64,000 nucleotides of DNA from Pisaster brevispinus (lineage: Eukaryota; Echinodermata; Asteroidea; Forcipulatida; Asteriidae): assembly GCA_023634235.1 (NCBI GenBank), contig JAMKCF010000008.1, positions 10,744,176 to 10,808,175 of the forward strand, in the 5' to 3' direction. Of the stretch, positions 11,614-21,385 are shown one piece after another (position 1 is the first letter of the stretch; every line of letters starts with the position of its first letter). The notes below the pieces were generated by a model. It did no database searches, was not told the DNA's origin, and worked only from the letters and a program-made list of their open reading frames with translations. Position numbers and translations under genes: made by a program.

Positions 11614-11757
11614 CTGTACATGTATGTAAGATTTGTTTAATACTTCAAGAGCTTTCATATGGTGCAAATATCATGTATGTAGCATATATGGTTCTTGAGA
11701 TATGATTATTTTAATGCAAAAATTCAATTTTATGTAATGGCGTCATCGATGACGTCA

Positions 11758-12473
11758 TCATTCCAAAATTTTTATTTTGTCATGTACAAACTGTGGTCTA
11801 GGCAAATAGTAAGTTTTAAGTCTGTGATTGTACCAATGCGAGTTGAGATGCTTTGGGATGCGGCGTGTCTTAGCAGGAGCGTGTGTATCTAGAAGATTGC
11901 CGAGGGTAAGATTATAGCGATTGACAACAGTATCAACACTGTCAGAAAAGGCCGGCTGAATATCACAAAGCTGTACGTTTCTAGCGAATAATAATCTGTC
12001 TATAGCCTTGATGTTCCTTAGAACTGATGTTCTCACACTGCGTGTTCGGGTTTCTGTAGATGTAGATGGAAGGTAATAGAAGCTGATATACCTGGTACAA
12101 CTTGAAGATCAGAATGAACTTGATTATCTGACTTACGGGTAATAAAAACATCCAGAATGTGTCCTTTCTCATGCGTAGATGATGCAATGCCCTGTGAGAG
12201 ACCATGGCCTGAGAGTAGGTCATTGAATCTTCTCGTGTTGGGCGTAGATACGTTGTCAAGGTGAATATTGAGATCTCCGGTAACAACAATGGGTGAAGAT
12301 CTGAAAATTCTTTCATCCAGCATTAATGAGAATTTATTAAGGAAGTCAGAAAAAGAAGACTGAGTACCTGGGGGTCTGTAAGCAACCACAATGTCTAGAC
12401 TGACACTGGTTGAGGTAAGAGTACCAAGCATCATTTCGAAACAGTGAAAGATTTCAGATGATTTGATGGTCAT
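11758..12473 (-). pseudogene. LINE endonuclease, second half plus linker
   Basis: Two overlapping - strand frames. The first (12473-12033) carries VVAYRPPGTQSSFSDFLNK, IVVTGDLNIHLDN and KGHILDVFITR. GDLNIH is the motif holding the catalytic aspartate and asparagine of APE-type LINE endonucleases. The reading shifts frame near 12040 and continues (12036-11758) with NRYNLTLGNLLDTHAPAKTR, the typical linker before the RT domain. No RT follows. Confidence 0.7.
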
Positions 12474-12530
12474 TTTCAGTTCGTTGCGAAAAAGAATACC
12501 AACTCTACCACCCCTTTTTGTAGTTCTGGG

Positions 12531-12914
12531 TTAATTCTTAAAGGTGAAGCCTCTAGGAACAAGATCGGCCACTACAGCATCATCAGTTGAGGTTAGCCAG
12601 GTCTCACAGACACACACCACATCAAAGTTGTTGTCTAAAACGAAGTCTTGAAATTCTGTTGATTTGTTTCGAAGTGATCGAGCATTCAGCATGCAGAAAC
12701 GTAAATGATCACATTGTCTCTCCTGGATGTTATTAAGTGGGGAAGGTGAAGTTACTGAAGATTGAAGAGACTTTAGACGTGTGATATGCCGCTCTCGTCT
12801 CTTAGCACCTTTGCTCCCACGATGAGTTTGCCTTTTGCAGGCAATTCCAAGGGTTTTAATTCTTTGAAGAACTGTGTCGTTCAATCGGTTCAAGTTAGTA
12901 TTTAATGAGTTCAA
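12531..12914 (-). pseudogene. LINE endonuclease, first half
   Basis: A 127-residue - strand frame. After a basic N-terminal stretch it reads LRFCMLNARSLRNKSTEFQD and then FDVVCVCETWLT. The N of MLNARS and the E of CETWL are metal-binding positions of the APE-type endonuclease fold. It is in the same frame as the 2A-like leader (12936-13268), separated by a single TGA near 12933, so both were probably one ORF. It runs into a frameshift before 12473. Confidence 0.75.
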
Positions 12915-12935
12915 TTTGTATTTAAGGAGGTTCGA

Positions 12936-13268
12936 TCATACAAAATGTGCTGTATGTCCGGAAGCATTGTAGATGGACCCTTGATGAGACTCAGTCACAG
13001 GCTGTGATGGACCAGGATTGGGGCTGACATCACCAGATTTAAAAAACATTAGTTGGTAAGTTGCCACTGAATTGGTATTGTAGGCAATGGATGTCCCATA
13101 GTATTTCCTCACATGAGGTATTTCCACACTCACTTGTACAAAAGTTCTATCGAGTGCAGTGGGGTGCTGTGTGAGGCAAAGCCCCTCACATGAGGACAAT
13201 AAGGATTTATAAGGTGAGTAGAACTGGTCATCCTCATTGTCAGTGTCCAGGTTATTGTCCAAGATCAA
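12936..13268 (-). pseudogene. LINE leader peptide with 2A-like GDVSPNPGP motif
   Basis: A 110-residue frame whose residues 79-87 (nucleotides 13008-13034) read GDVSPNPGP after a hydrophobic run (YQLMFF). The 2A translational recoding consensus is D-x-E-x-N-P-G-P. Here D, NPGP and spacing are kept, but the glutamate is replaced by serine, so activity is doubtful. Active and variant 2A motifs are known at this position in sea-urchin and lancelet LINEs. The true N-terminus is uncertain. Confidence 0.6.
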
Positions 13269-14163
13269 TGGTGTTCAGTCAAGCTTGAGTTACCAACAAG
13301 TAGCAGTCAAAGGGAACATGGAGGATATCAACAAAATGTTGAACAACCTGAAGTAAAATTCGTCGGATTGGAAAAATAAGTTCTTAGCAAGTTTCATATG
13401 ACACCCAGTTTGTCCTGTAGCTTCCACATTTACATGAATTAATGAGGTGGTGAAAACATAAAGACACTGTATCCAAAAATATAAATACAGCACAGAAACA
13501 CATTGAAATACGAGCAGTGTGAGAGGGCAACCGTGAGGTGCACACGTCCCGCTGTAATAAAGTTTTTTTTAGAGTCTTGCCAGTTTACATAACAGGGATG
13601 TTTTTCTTTTGGATGATCATAGCTGAAACTTTTACAGCTAACCCACTAAAAATTTAAAAGAAAAATTAACTTAAGATGTCAGCAAAGATATTTGGTTTAA
13701 TTTCAAGAGGCTGAGAGACTTTAATTTTTTTATAGTTATTTTGAATAATTAACATTTAGCATTGGTTGCTATAAGGAGCTTAGTGTGGTGCACTCTTTAG
13801 TTACAGAAGGTGGCAGCTCCCACATACAGGACAAAAAGGTGGAACATTAGTAGAACATTCCACATTTGTGACATGTAGTTTTCTGGATTGATTTTGTTAA
13901 ATTTGTCAACAATTCTCCTCAGTTTCAAGAGGTAAATGACGGGTACAGTAACAGTGACCAAACAGGTAAATCTTGAATGTTAAGTTATTGTTTACCTTGC
14001 CCTAGTCGGTAATGTTGTTGTTACTAAATTTTAATAGTGCTGTTTTATATGGTTTAGTTACAAAAGAGTGCCTTTTCTATTTCTTTATCTTTCTGATTTA
14101 ATTCATAATGATTTCTTTAGTTCAAAGATTCACACAGGATGTAATTTGATAGATAATAAGACC
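13269..14163. other. Intergenic; no supportable feature
   Basis: May include the 5' untranslated part of the adjacent LINE, but nothing identifies it. AT-rich, with no domain-bearing frame. Confidence 0.4.
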
Positions 14164-14904
14164 CCGTTTACACTAGATCCAGAAAGGTGGATCAGACCCG
14201 GGTCTGATCCGGCAATGTGGATTAACGGCTAGTGTTAAACGCAAAAAAGCAGGATCAGACCCGGTTCAAGATCCGGCAATTTTAATCCACCTTTTGAGGA
14301 GGGTTGAATCCGGCAATTGGTGGATCAGATCCGGCAAAGTGGATTCTATACAAGTGTCAACGCAAAGGTGGATCAGACACCGCAATTCGATGTGGTCAGT
14401 TCCGGTTTCGCTACGATGGCGCGCTTTTGCTTGTGCTTTGGTGGGACATCCGTCGCTGTTTATATTTTTGTGTGTGTCTTCGTTGTTGCATCATGCTGTG
14501 TGCACATGGACTGTGCGTGTGTGAAACGTTTTGTTGTTTTCAGCGTCCTTATACATACATCGTTACGTTCGGAGCTTGCCTTGTTGCTGTATTTTGTTTT
14601 AAATTCCCATCTACACTATTTCTACCTGCATGGTCATTGTTATCAGTATACCATTTGCTGTACTGTATTTTCTGCATTCTATCTTCGCATTGATAATATT
14701 TCTAGAAGTGGCGTGCTGTAATCGTGACCTTTGATCTTTGCCACATAACCCTTGAGCTCTTTGCGAGGAGCAGTGACCTCGTGACCAATATACATCAGGT
14801 TCAAAAGTAGGATCAAGCGCTGGTGTAAACGCCGGATCTTGATCTGCGGTCGTTAAAAAAATGCCGGATCTCAATCCACCTTTCTGGATCTAGTGTTAAC
14901 GCGG
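14164..14904. mobile_element. 741-bp TIR element (MITE-like)
   Basis: The ends are inverted copies: CACTAGATCCAGAAAGGTGG at the left and its complement CCACCTTTCTGGATCTAGTG at the right, bordered by CCGTTTA and TTAACGCGG. The first ~230 bp contain repeated words GGATCAGACC and GATCCGGCAA. The overlapping + strand frames of about 14294-14721 lie inside it and have no recognisable domain. No clear target duplication was found. Confidence 0.75.
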
Positions 14905-15029
14905 TGCGAGAAGCCAAAAACAATCTTGACAGGGGGTCCATTTAAAGCTGGAGTAATAACTTGCAACCAGAAGGCCGATGGATTGAGTAGCTGTTGCAAA
15001 CAAGATAAGTACATGACCCTACATCTAGC

Positions 15030-15190
15030 ACCAACACTAACCCCAGCCCTAAACAATGCCGCAGCTCTTTAAATGTACCTTAAACCTCAGTAGAAGCCCT
15101 AATTCTAAACCTAACCCTAATGTTAGCCCTTCCCCCTTACTCTAACCCTAGCCTTAGTTCAAATCCTTGCCCTAACCCTCACCTAAAAGT
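15030..15190. repeat. Degenerate telomere-like CCCTAA repeats
   Basis: The block contains AACCCTAA, GCCCTAA, CTCTAACCCTAG and CCCTAACCCTC words at irregular spacing. The animal telomere unit is TTAGGG/CCCTAA. The degeneracy points to an old interstitial tract or chance enrichment, not a functional telomere. Confidence 0.5.
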
Positions 15191-15339
15191 CACCAAAATG
15201 GGTCAAAGAGCCATGACATGTCTCTAGGTAGGGGGTGGTTCAGATTTTTGTTTAAGGGAGAAAAACTCCTCCCCATCTCCCTTGAAAGCCTCCAACTCTT
15301 TGTGCGAGAGTACACATATTTAAGGGCTTGAAATTAACA

Positions 15340-15450
15340 CTTGACCCCAGGCCCGGGGCCAGTGATTTTAGCCTTGGGCCAGTAAACTCAAGACCGGACA
15401 AACTTGCTGGTCTTGTGTTTTTCAATTGAGTAACAATAGGCTACCTCATA
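15340..15450 (+). repeat. Dispersed repeat, copy 1
   Basis: Contains AGTGATTTTAGCCTTGGGCC, CAGTAAACTCA, and CTTGTGTTTTTCAATTGAGTA. The reverse complement of 17270-17400 carries the same words in the same order, so the two are inverted copies about 1.9 kb apart. Element class unknown. Confidence 0.55.
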
Positions 15451-17269
15451 GTGCAATATCTTTGTGGAAAAACAATAATAATATATTTCAATTCTCTTGA
15501 GTATCAAAGTAAGCTAACAAAAAAGACAAATGAGATCTATGTAGATCTTTTCTTAGTGCTTGCTCAACTTATTGTGATTCTGTCTTGTAAAATAGATTCT
15601 GGTCTAGTAAACTTTTTGAGTGACAAGCACTGCAGTCTAGTGGGATTCCCCCCCCAAAAAAAAAAAATAAATAAATAAATAAAACATTCAAGCCCTGTGT
15701 ATGAACATGACATGGTATGATACACCCTCTGGAGTTTGTTTGATCCTCAGTTTTATAGGGTAGGAAGGTTAGCCTGAAGCCAAGGGCACTTCCAAATTTT
15801 TAAGTCTATGGAAAACTTGTTTGAAGGCTACTTACGGACAGGGGGCAACAGAGGCCAATTCTAGGCAGGGGCGGTGCCACAGGGCTGGGGTGGCTGCCCC
15901 CCCCATCATTTGAAGAAAACAGAGGGAGCGGAAAGGAAAGGAGGGGGGAATAGAAAGAAAGAAGAAGACAAATTTAAAAAGAAGAGAGACTAAAAAAAGG
16001 GAGAAGGAGAAAATAATTGAGGGAATCATGTTACCTGCTCAGCCTAATTAATGTTAAAAATTAGGGTAAAAGTTAGTCAAATCACTATAGTAATCTCTTT
16101 TGCAAGAGTATCACCCGTTGTCACATTTCGATTTCCAATCCCCATGTGGACGGTAAAGAATTTAAGTGTTGAGTACCAATGATAATGCCAGACTGGCCTG
16201 TTGTTATTAACAAACTATAAGCAGTTTAATATTAAAACTGTAAGACAATTTGATGAAGAGACTAATTTTGAAATGGGCTCAACATCATAAGCCTTGAACG
16301 ATGTCATGTCGACGAAAAATGTGAGATCTCTGCTTGTGTGGGCAATTTTACTATTACCTGTCCGTTTAACTATCATGTCACTTTGACTGATGTTCTTAAA
16401 ACATGGAATAAAAATGCAAAAAATGCATAACGTCTCAGTCTCAGTTGGCAGAGGGCGATTAACCATACTTTCCTGCATTAGGTATGTATTTGCTGTTTCT
16501 ACATAACGGCAAGCATGTGTCCCCCTTATATTAGCCAACATTTTTTAACCAAAAATATAAAAAAAATAATTGCTATTAAAAGCAAATAAAGCACATTTAA
16601 TAATAATAAAAACTGGATGCGTTAATTGCCTGTAAAAAGTCCTAGATGGCACGGGAGAGAGCATCCGATAATTAAACAATTTCCAGGTGACTACAGCGGG
16701 CCCCAGAATCCATGCCATAAGGTGTTGCATTTGCTCATCGTTCTAGCAAGTACAACCTGGCTAGAATGCCATTTTTATTTAAACGTGTTGTGTGGCCCCT
16801 TATGGCTGACCGATTTTCCCTATGAAGAATTTAACCAAACATTTGTTTAAAGGCAAATAAAGCAAAGTTCAACTGGGTAAAACAAAATTGTGAAATGCCT
16901 CTGAAGTGTCCCAGAGAGCACTTAAAGTAAAAAACATTTCCCGGGCCCTAAAGGGGGTCCTGCTGGATCCCTTGACGTAAAGCTTTTTGCACTTTACTCG
17001 ATTGTTCTTCGCGTAGAAGGTATGTAAAGGGATGTGACACATGGCCACGTCTAGGGCTCGAATTTGGGATAAAATTCCACAAGACCATAGGGCTTGTAGA
17101 TCAAAATGTTTACTTGACCAGAATTTTGATTACTAGACCAGAATATTCACGAGAAAGAGCTTTGTACACAGTTCCACATGTTAATTGTTATTACTTGAAC
17201 AAGCACTAAAAACTAAGAGATTTGTCTAATTTGTCTAATGGATTAGTATATTTTGATAGGCCCTACTCA

Positions 17270-17400
17270 ACAGAATTGTGTTTACAGTGAGGTAATTTAC
17301 TATTCAATTGACAAACACAGGACTGCTGGACTTCTCAGGTCATGAGTTTACTGGCCCATGGCTAAAATCACTGCTGTCCTGTGTCAAATTCAAGACCTGC
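17270..17400 (-). repeat. Dispersed repeat, copy 2 (inverted)
   Basis: Inverted partner of 15340-15450: TGAGTTTACTGGCCCATGGC followed by TAAAATCACT, with TTCAATTGACAAACACAGGA upstream. Diverged copy of the same unknown element. Confidence 0.55.
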
Positions 17401-17470
17401 ACATTTGGACCAACACCCTCTCCAGTCATACAAGAATCTATGATCAGTGTTACTGCATGTAGTTAAATAA

Positions 17471-17592
17471 AGCTGGGGCGGGGGTACTCCTAGAATACTC
17501 CTAGAACTATTCGGTTCGTTCCGCTATCGTCTCCACGTGGAGACGATAGCGGAACAAGCCTTGGTAGTTCTAGGAGTACCCCCGCCCCAGCT
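17471..17592. repeat. Long hairpin, CGTCTCCACGTGGAGACG core
   Basis: The segment is close to a full palindrome. It starts AGCTGGGGCGGGGGTACTCC and ends with the complement GGAGTACCCCCGCCCCAGCT. The centre is GCTATCGTCTCCACGTGGAG. One arm carries an extra copy of TACTCCTAGAA. It probably belongs to a hairpin-only element family. Confidence 0.8.
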
Positions 17593-17684
17593 TAAAAAAA
17601 CCCTGGATCCGTGCCAGTTGTAGCACTGTAATCAGTAATAGGACAATAAGACTCTTTAAATTACCATGCACCATTGCACATAGA

Positions 17685-17765
17685 CTACTCCTAGAACTAT
17701 GCAGTTCATTCCACTATCGTCTCCACGCGGAGACGATAGAGGAAAGAACCGCATAGTTAGGAGTA
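17685..17765. repeat. Second hairpin of the same family
   Basis: TACTCCTAGAACTATGCAGT pairs with the ACCGCATAGTTAGGAGTA end around the core TATCGTCTCCACGCGGAGAC. Core and arm sequence are shared with 17471-17592, but the outer GC-rich arm is missing. Confidence 0.75.
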
Positions 17766-18053
17766 ATTCAGACCATGGAGGTAGAATTAGATTCTACCTC
17801 CATCGCTCCATCGCTCCATCCATGATGTTTATGCTGAATAAAACCAAAACGCTTCAGGTCCAGGGAGATCCGCCCCCTAAACCCCCACAAAGGGCTTTGT
17901 CCCCACCACCGGGGGCCATGCATTGTTAGGCGGTGGTGGGCTCCTGTACCTGGATCCCACGCGCCGTAGAAGACTCAACGCTTTCTCGCCCTCCTACATA
18001 AATACCCTCTGCCGCCGCCCCTTATTCTAGGCCTGCGCTGTGGAGCCCAACCT

Positions 18054-18336
18054 GGGCCCAATTTCATAGCGCTGCTTAACGGTAAGCAAATTTTCGTGCT
18101 TACTGTAGCAGAAAAATTTGCTAAGGCGTAAGCGTATTTCACAGGTTAGCAAGAAAATTAAGCGGCCATCTTGCACGTTCACCATGGATTTGCATTGTGA
18201 CGTCAACCATTTTCGTGCAGTAAGCACCGGAAGGTTAGCATGCCTTTTCGTGTGCTTACGGTTAGCAGGGCTATGAAATGGAAACCGTGCAGTAAGCACA
18301 AAATTGGCCGTTAAGCAGCTCTATGAAATTGGGCCC
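18054..18336 (+). mobile_element. 283-bp TIR element, copy 1
   Basis: The left tip GGGCCCAATTTCATAGCGCT and the right tip GCTCTATGAAATTGGGCCC form a TIR of about 29 bp with one mismatch. Internal sequence is AGTAAGCAC/GCTTAC rich. Copy 2 at 19379-19661 has the same length and only a handful of substitutions. No obvious target duplication at the tips. Confidence 0.85.
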
Positions 18337-18664
18337 TGTACGTGTCCTTGCTTGGGCTACTCCGCTCCCCGGCCCGCGGCCGGCCCCCGGGACCCCCACG
18401 CTTCAAAAAATATATTTAAAAAACTAAGACCACATACACAGCTTACACAGAATCAACAGGTCTGACATTAAATGAGATTTTTTAAAACCGAATTTTCCAC
18501 CAATTAATGTTCACTTACCCTGATGAAGAATACATAGAAGCTTGTCTACTCTACTCTCTCTCAATCTCATTTAAAGGTTTATCGCGATAATCAGCAGCAA
18601 AGATCGTATAGCGCCGCGTAGCGGCGCAAGATGGAGAACTTAACCCACACGCAATGCAAATTCT

Positions 18665-18870
18665 TCGCTCGGCCCCAGCGGCCTATCCAGGACCGCTGGG
18701 ATGGGCTAATCAGCTTGCACAGATTCTTGTTCAGGAAGTACGTCATGCATGCAGTGCTTGCAGCGTGAGTGTGATGCATGATGGGACTGAGCATTAACCA
18801 ATGAGCGTGCTTGATACGTTTGCCCATCCCAGCGCCTTTGGTTTTAAGGCAAGGCGCTGGGGACGAGCGA
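18665..18870 (+). mobile_element. 206-bp TIR element, copy 1 (palindrome-rich)
   Basis: Starts TCGCTCGGCCCCAGCGG and ends CGCTGGGGACGAGCGA. The interior contains CATCCCAGCGCCTTTGGTT and TGATGCATGATGGGACTGAG. A second copy lies inverted at 41910-42122. The flanks show only a weak AAATTC-like repeat here. Confidence 0.8.
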
Positions 18871-18905
18871 AATTCGTGAGCTTTGTGCCCCGCAAAGCCC
18901 CCTCA

Positions 18906-19050
18906 ATAGACTGTGCAAGTCTCGCGCGTATTCGAACATTGGGATCCGTTAAAGCGCGTGAGTTTGTTTCTTTAACGCGTTAAAGCAATGTACGTGGGAC
19001 CACAGTGGTCCCAAAAATGTTCGAATACGCGCGAGACTTGCACGGTCTAT
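18906..19050. mobile_element. 145-bp TIR element
   Basis: Left arm ATAGACTGTGCAAGTCTCGC continuing GCGTATTCGAACATT. The right arm is its complement, AATGTTCGAATACGCGCGAG through GCACGGTCTAT. The arms are about 38 bp with two or three mismatches. The centre has TTAAAGCGCG/CGCGTTAAAG and GGGACCACAGTGGTCCC palindromes. Confidence 0.75.
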
Positions 19051-19269
19051 AACCGATTTCTTTTCAACGTAAGCTGACGCCAGGGCCAAATCCATAGCAG
19101 CCGAGAAAGAATATGACTTCCGTCTATCTTTCTCTGACACAGAGCTTGCTGCCGACATTTCCATTTATTTTCAGCACTTCTAGAATTCTAGCAGACGACA
19201 ATAACTCGTTCTAATTTTTTTTTTTTTGCTAGCAGAAGACCGTAATAATGGTGCGCGCGCAGGTAATTC

Positions 19270-19378
19270 GGGTGCTTAGCATAGCAACCGCAAAAAGGGG
19301 GTGGTGAAATACGCTAGCACCTTAGCAAATTTTTCTGCTACAGTAAGCACGAAAATTTGCTTACCGTTAAGCAACCCA
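19270..19378 (-). mobile_element. Partial inverted copy of the 283-bp TIR element
   Basis: The reverse complement matches the left third of the 283-bp element: TTGCTTAACGGTAAGCAAAT, CGTGCTTACTGTAGCAGAA. It abuts copy 2 head to head, making a large palindrome around 19375. Confidence 0.7.
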
Positions 19379-19661
19379 GGGCCCAATTTCATAGCGCTGC
19401 TTAACGGTAAGCAAATTTTCGTGCTTACAGTAGCAGAAAAATTTGCTAAGGCGTAAGCGTATTTCACAGGTTAGCAAGAAAATTAAGCGGCCATCTTGCA
19501 CGTTCACCATGGATTTGTATTGTGACGTCAACCATTTTCGTGCAGTAAGCACCGGAAGGTTAGCATGCCTTTTCGTGTGCTTACGGTTAGCAGGGCTATG
19601 AAATGGAAACCGTGCAGTAAGCACAGAATCGGCCGTTAAGCAGCTCTATGAAATTGGGCCC
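19379..19661 (+). mobile_element. 283-bp TIR element, copy 2
   Basis: Same length and orientation as 18054-18336, with the GGGCCCAATTTCATAG tip at both ends and very few differences. That implies recent spread within this locus, or a local duplication of about 1.3 kb spacing. Confidence 0.85.
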
Positions 19662-19888
19662 ACTCGTCCTAACTCGAGATAGGATTAATCCTAGCGTTTC
19701 ATGAAATCGGCTGCTGAACTTGCCCACAGACATACCTTTAGATGGATTGCACATGACGTCAGTGGCTGCCATCTTTGATGACAAACAATGGAGAAGTGCA
19801 GGCGTGTACGCGTTGCGCGCGACTCTCAGCCAATGATAGCCTTTCACGCGTGCACGTTTCATCAACGATGGCGGCCATTGCAAGGGGT

Positions 19889-20305
19889 CTATAGACGGAC
19901 AGCAGGGGGGGGGGGGCGCTACACTGAAATTTTTGATTTTCTCAAACTATGGGCGGAAGTGAAGACGCGTCAACACTTTTTGTACACGTTTAGGCATAGC
20001 CGCGAGGCAATGCTCTCGTTTTCATGGATTTTTTTTCTGAATTTTCAGGAGATAGTGACCCGATGAGGGATTGTAAATTAAGTGATTAGTTTTAGGAAAT
20101 TCCTATGATAACTGGAGTAATTAAAAAGTAGTTTGATTGACTTTTTCTGATTTTGGGTAAGGAAATCTGTAAAAAAAAAATTAACAAAATTATTATACAT
20201 AGCCTAGGCCAAGGTCTACAGGACTGTCACTCTCTACGCGTTCGTGTCGTTTTCATTGTGAAAAGTCAAGTTTTCACCTTGAAGTTTTAGATACCACACT
20301 TCATG
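19889..20305 (+). mobile_element. Truncated copy of the 1.06 kb TIR element
   Basis: From TCTATAGACGGACAGCAGGG it follows the left part of the full copy at 23769-24825. Shared blocks include ACTATGGGCGGAAGTGAAGA, GCGTCAACACTTTTTGTACA, GCATAGCCGCGAGGCA and TAGCCTAGGCCAAGG. The match fades near 20305 and there is no right TIR. A G-run at 19905-19915 expands the GGGGGCGCT word. Confidence 0.75.
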
Positions 20306-20587
20306 ATTATAGGGGTTTTGTATGAATTTTTGTATGCTTGGGAAATTTCAGGTGGTCATCTTGGGAAAAATATATTTTCAGAGTGGCAACACTGATCACC
20401 GGCTACAGAGACTCTAGACATAACGATTTGCCCAAGTCTACACTATGGCCATCCCCCTTGACCTAATTAAATCTCGCGCGAACATTACTTCAACAAACTG
20501 GACAAATAAATTTACATGTTACGGTATTAAAAACAAAATGTGTTACCTTTGTACGTACTATAGTAGTTTAAGTAGTACTATGAAGTG

Positions 20588-20595
20588 TATATAAG
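20588..20595 (+). promoter_or_regulatory. Candidate TATA box of the snail-like gene
   Basis: TATATAAG fits the TATAWAAR consensus and lies 290 bp before the ATG at 20878. A start site would be expected about 30 bp downstream, near 20618. This is a motif match only. Confidence 0.4.
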
Positions 20596-20877
20596 TACAG
20601 GCTAGTGCAGTTCGCGTTGTGTGTAAGAAGTGCTGTAGTACTACACTGATCAGTACATCAGTAGTAGTACTAGTATACTGTAGTACTGTAGTACTACACT
20701 ACAGAAACCGGCCAGATCATCATATCGGGCCCCAACAGTCCTGCTCCATCCATCCAAATATTCCTTGCTGTTCTCATGGTATGATTAGGCTAGGACCTAG
20801 ACTTCGGAGGATGCCCCCAACCCTCCTGTTTTAGTCAGATTGTGCGAACGTATGCCGCCGACAAATAATCGTTAAAA

Positions 20878-20977
20878 ATGCCGAAATCTTTTCTGGTAAA
20901 ATGCTCAGTAACTCGGGACTGCTCCTACAAAACAAATCACAGTGGAACATCTTGTTTAGATTCAGAAGTAAAGTATG
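20878..20977 (+). CDS. snail: Snail-family transcription factor, exon 1 (SNAG motif)
   Basis: The frame starts at ATG 20878 with MPKSFLVKCS. This is the SNAG motif (vertebrate and fly Snail: MPRSFLVKK), which recruits co-repressors when at the extreme N-terminus of Snail, Slug and Gfi proteins. The exon codes 33 residues plus one base and ends at a consensus donor, G|GTAAGT. Its phase joins the acceptor at 26390 without a shift. Having SNAG at residue 1 fixes the start codon. The residues after it (SVTRDCSYKTNHSGTSCL) are not conserved. The remaining 274 residues lie in exon 2. Confidence 0.85.
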
Positions 20978-21308
20978 GTAAGTTTTAAGTATAAACTAAC
21001 TGGCGTGAAGTTATTATTTTTTTTATTTCACGTTTAAACTGTAGTGTTACATGTGTTAGTAATTCAGTTTTCATGTTTTTTGTGACAAAAACAAGTTGTT
21101 CTTGTTTCTTTCTGAAATACTTTAAGAAGTTGTGTTTATTACGTTTATTACTCTCCGTAACCTGAGTCACCTCATCAGGATGTTTGAGCGTGAAACCAGG
21201 CTTTCTGCTTGTTCCCACCTATCCATATTACACTATAGTCTTACTGTCTTCACTGGTCTTTGCTGATATGTTGAACAAAGAGCCATTCCAATTACACCAA
21301 CATGTTTA

Positions 21309-21385
21309 GTTGCGATGATCGTAACCCTCCATCCTCCCTCCGGTCTGCGACCGTCGGGAGGATGGAGGGTTACGATCATCGCAAC
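21309..21385. repeat. Perfect 30-bp hairpin with direct-repeat flanks
   Basis: GTTGCGATGATCGTAACCCT... (21309-21338) is exactly complementary to 21356-21385 across a 17-base loop. The 11-bp word CAACATGTTTA occurs just before (21298-21308) and two bases after (21388-21398). This suggests a target duplication around a hairpin-type insertion. Confidence 0.8.

Larger units (their letters stand above)
11758..13268 (-). mobile_element. LINE piece with 2A-like motif and APE-type endonuclease
   Basis: Reading right to left on the - strand there are, in order, a leader peptide ending in a 2A-like motif, an apurinic-type endonuclease in two frames, and an inter-domain segment with HAPAKTRRI. This order matches CR1/L2-type LINEs of marine deuterostomes. 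The reverse transcriptase that should follow is absent: below about 11758 the sequence becomes the diverged repeat region. The 3' half is therefore missing, unlike the usual 5' truncation. The coding region is dead, with one in-frame TGA and several frameshifts. Confidence 0.75.
14905..17470. other. Intergenic with degenerate repeats
   Basis: No gene. The stretch holds a degenerate CCCTAA-like block, a pair of inverted dispersed repeats (near 15340-15450 and 17270-17400) and poly-C/poly-A runs (15646-15685). The - strand frames at 15832-16029 and 16215-16730 lack domains. Confidence 0.5.

Noticed and set aside
13290..13493. - strand ORF with hydrophobic ends just upstream of the LINE leader
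   Set aside because: No homology and not clearly in frame with the LINE; could be 5' UTR.
14294..14721. Three overlapping + strand ORFs (76-134 residues)
   Set aside because: They lie inside the 741-bp TIR element, have no recognisable domain and are mutually overlapping.
15030..15190. True telomere or chromosome end
   Set aside because: Units are degenerate and interspersed; the sequence continues for 49 kb with genes.
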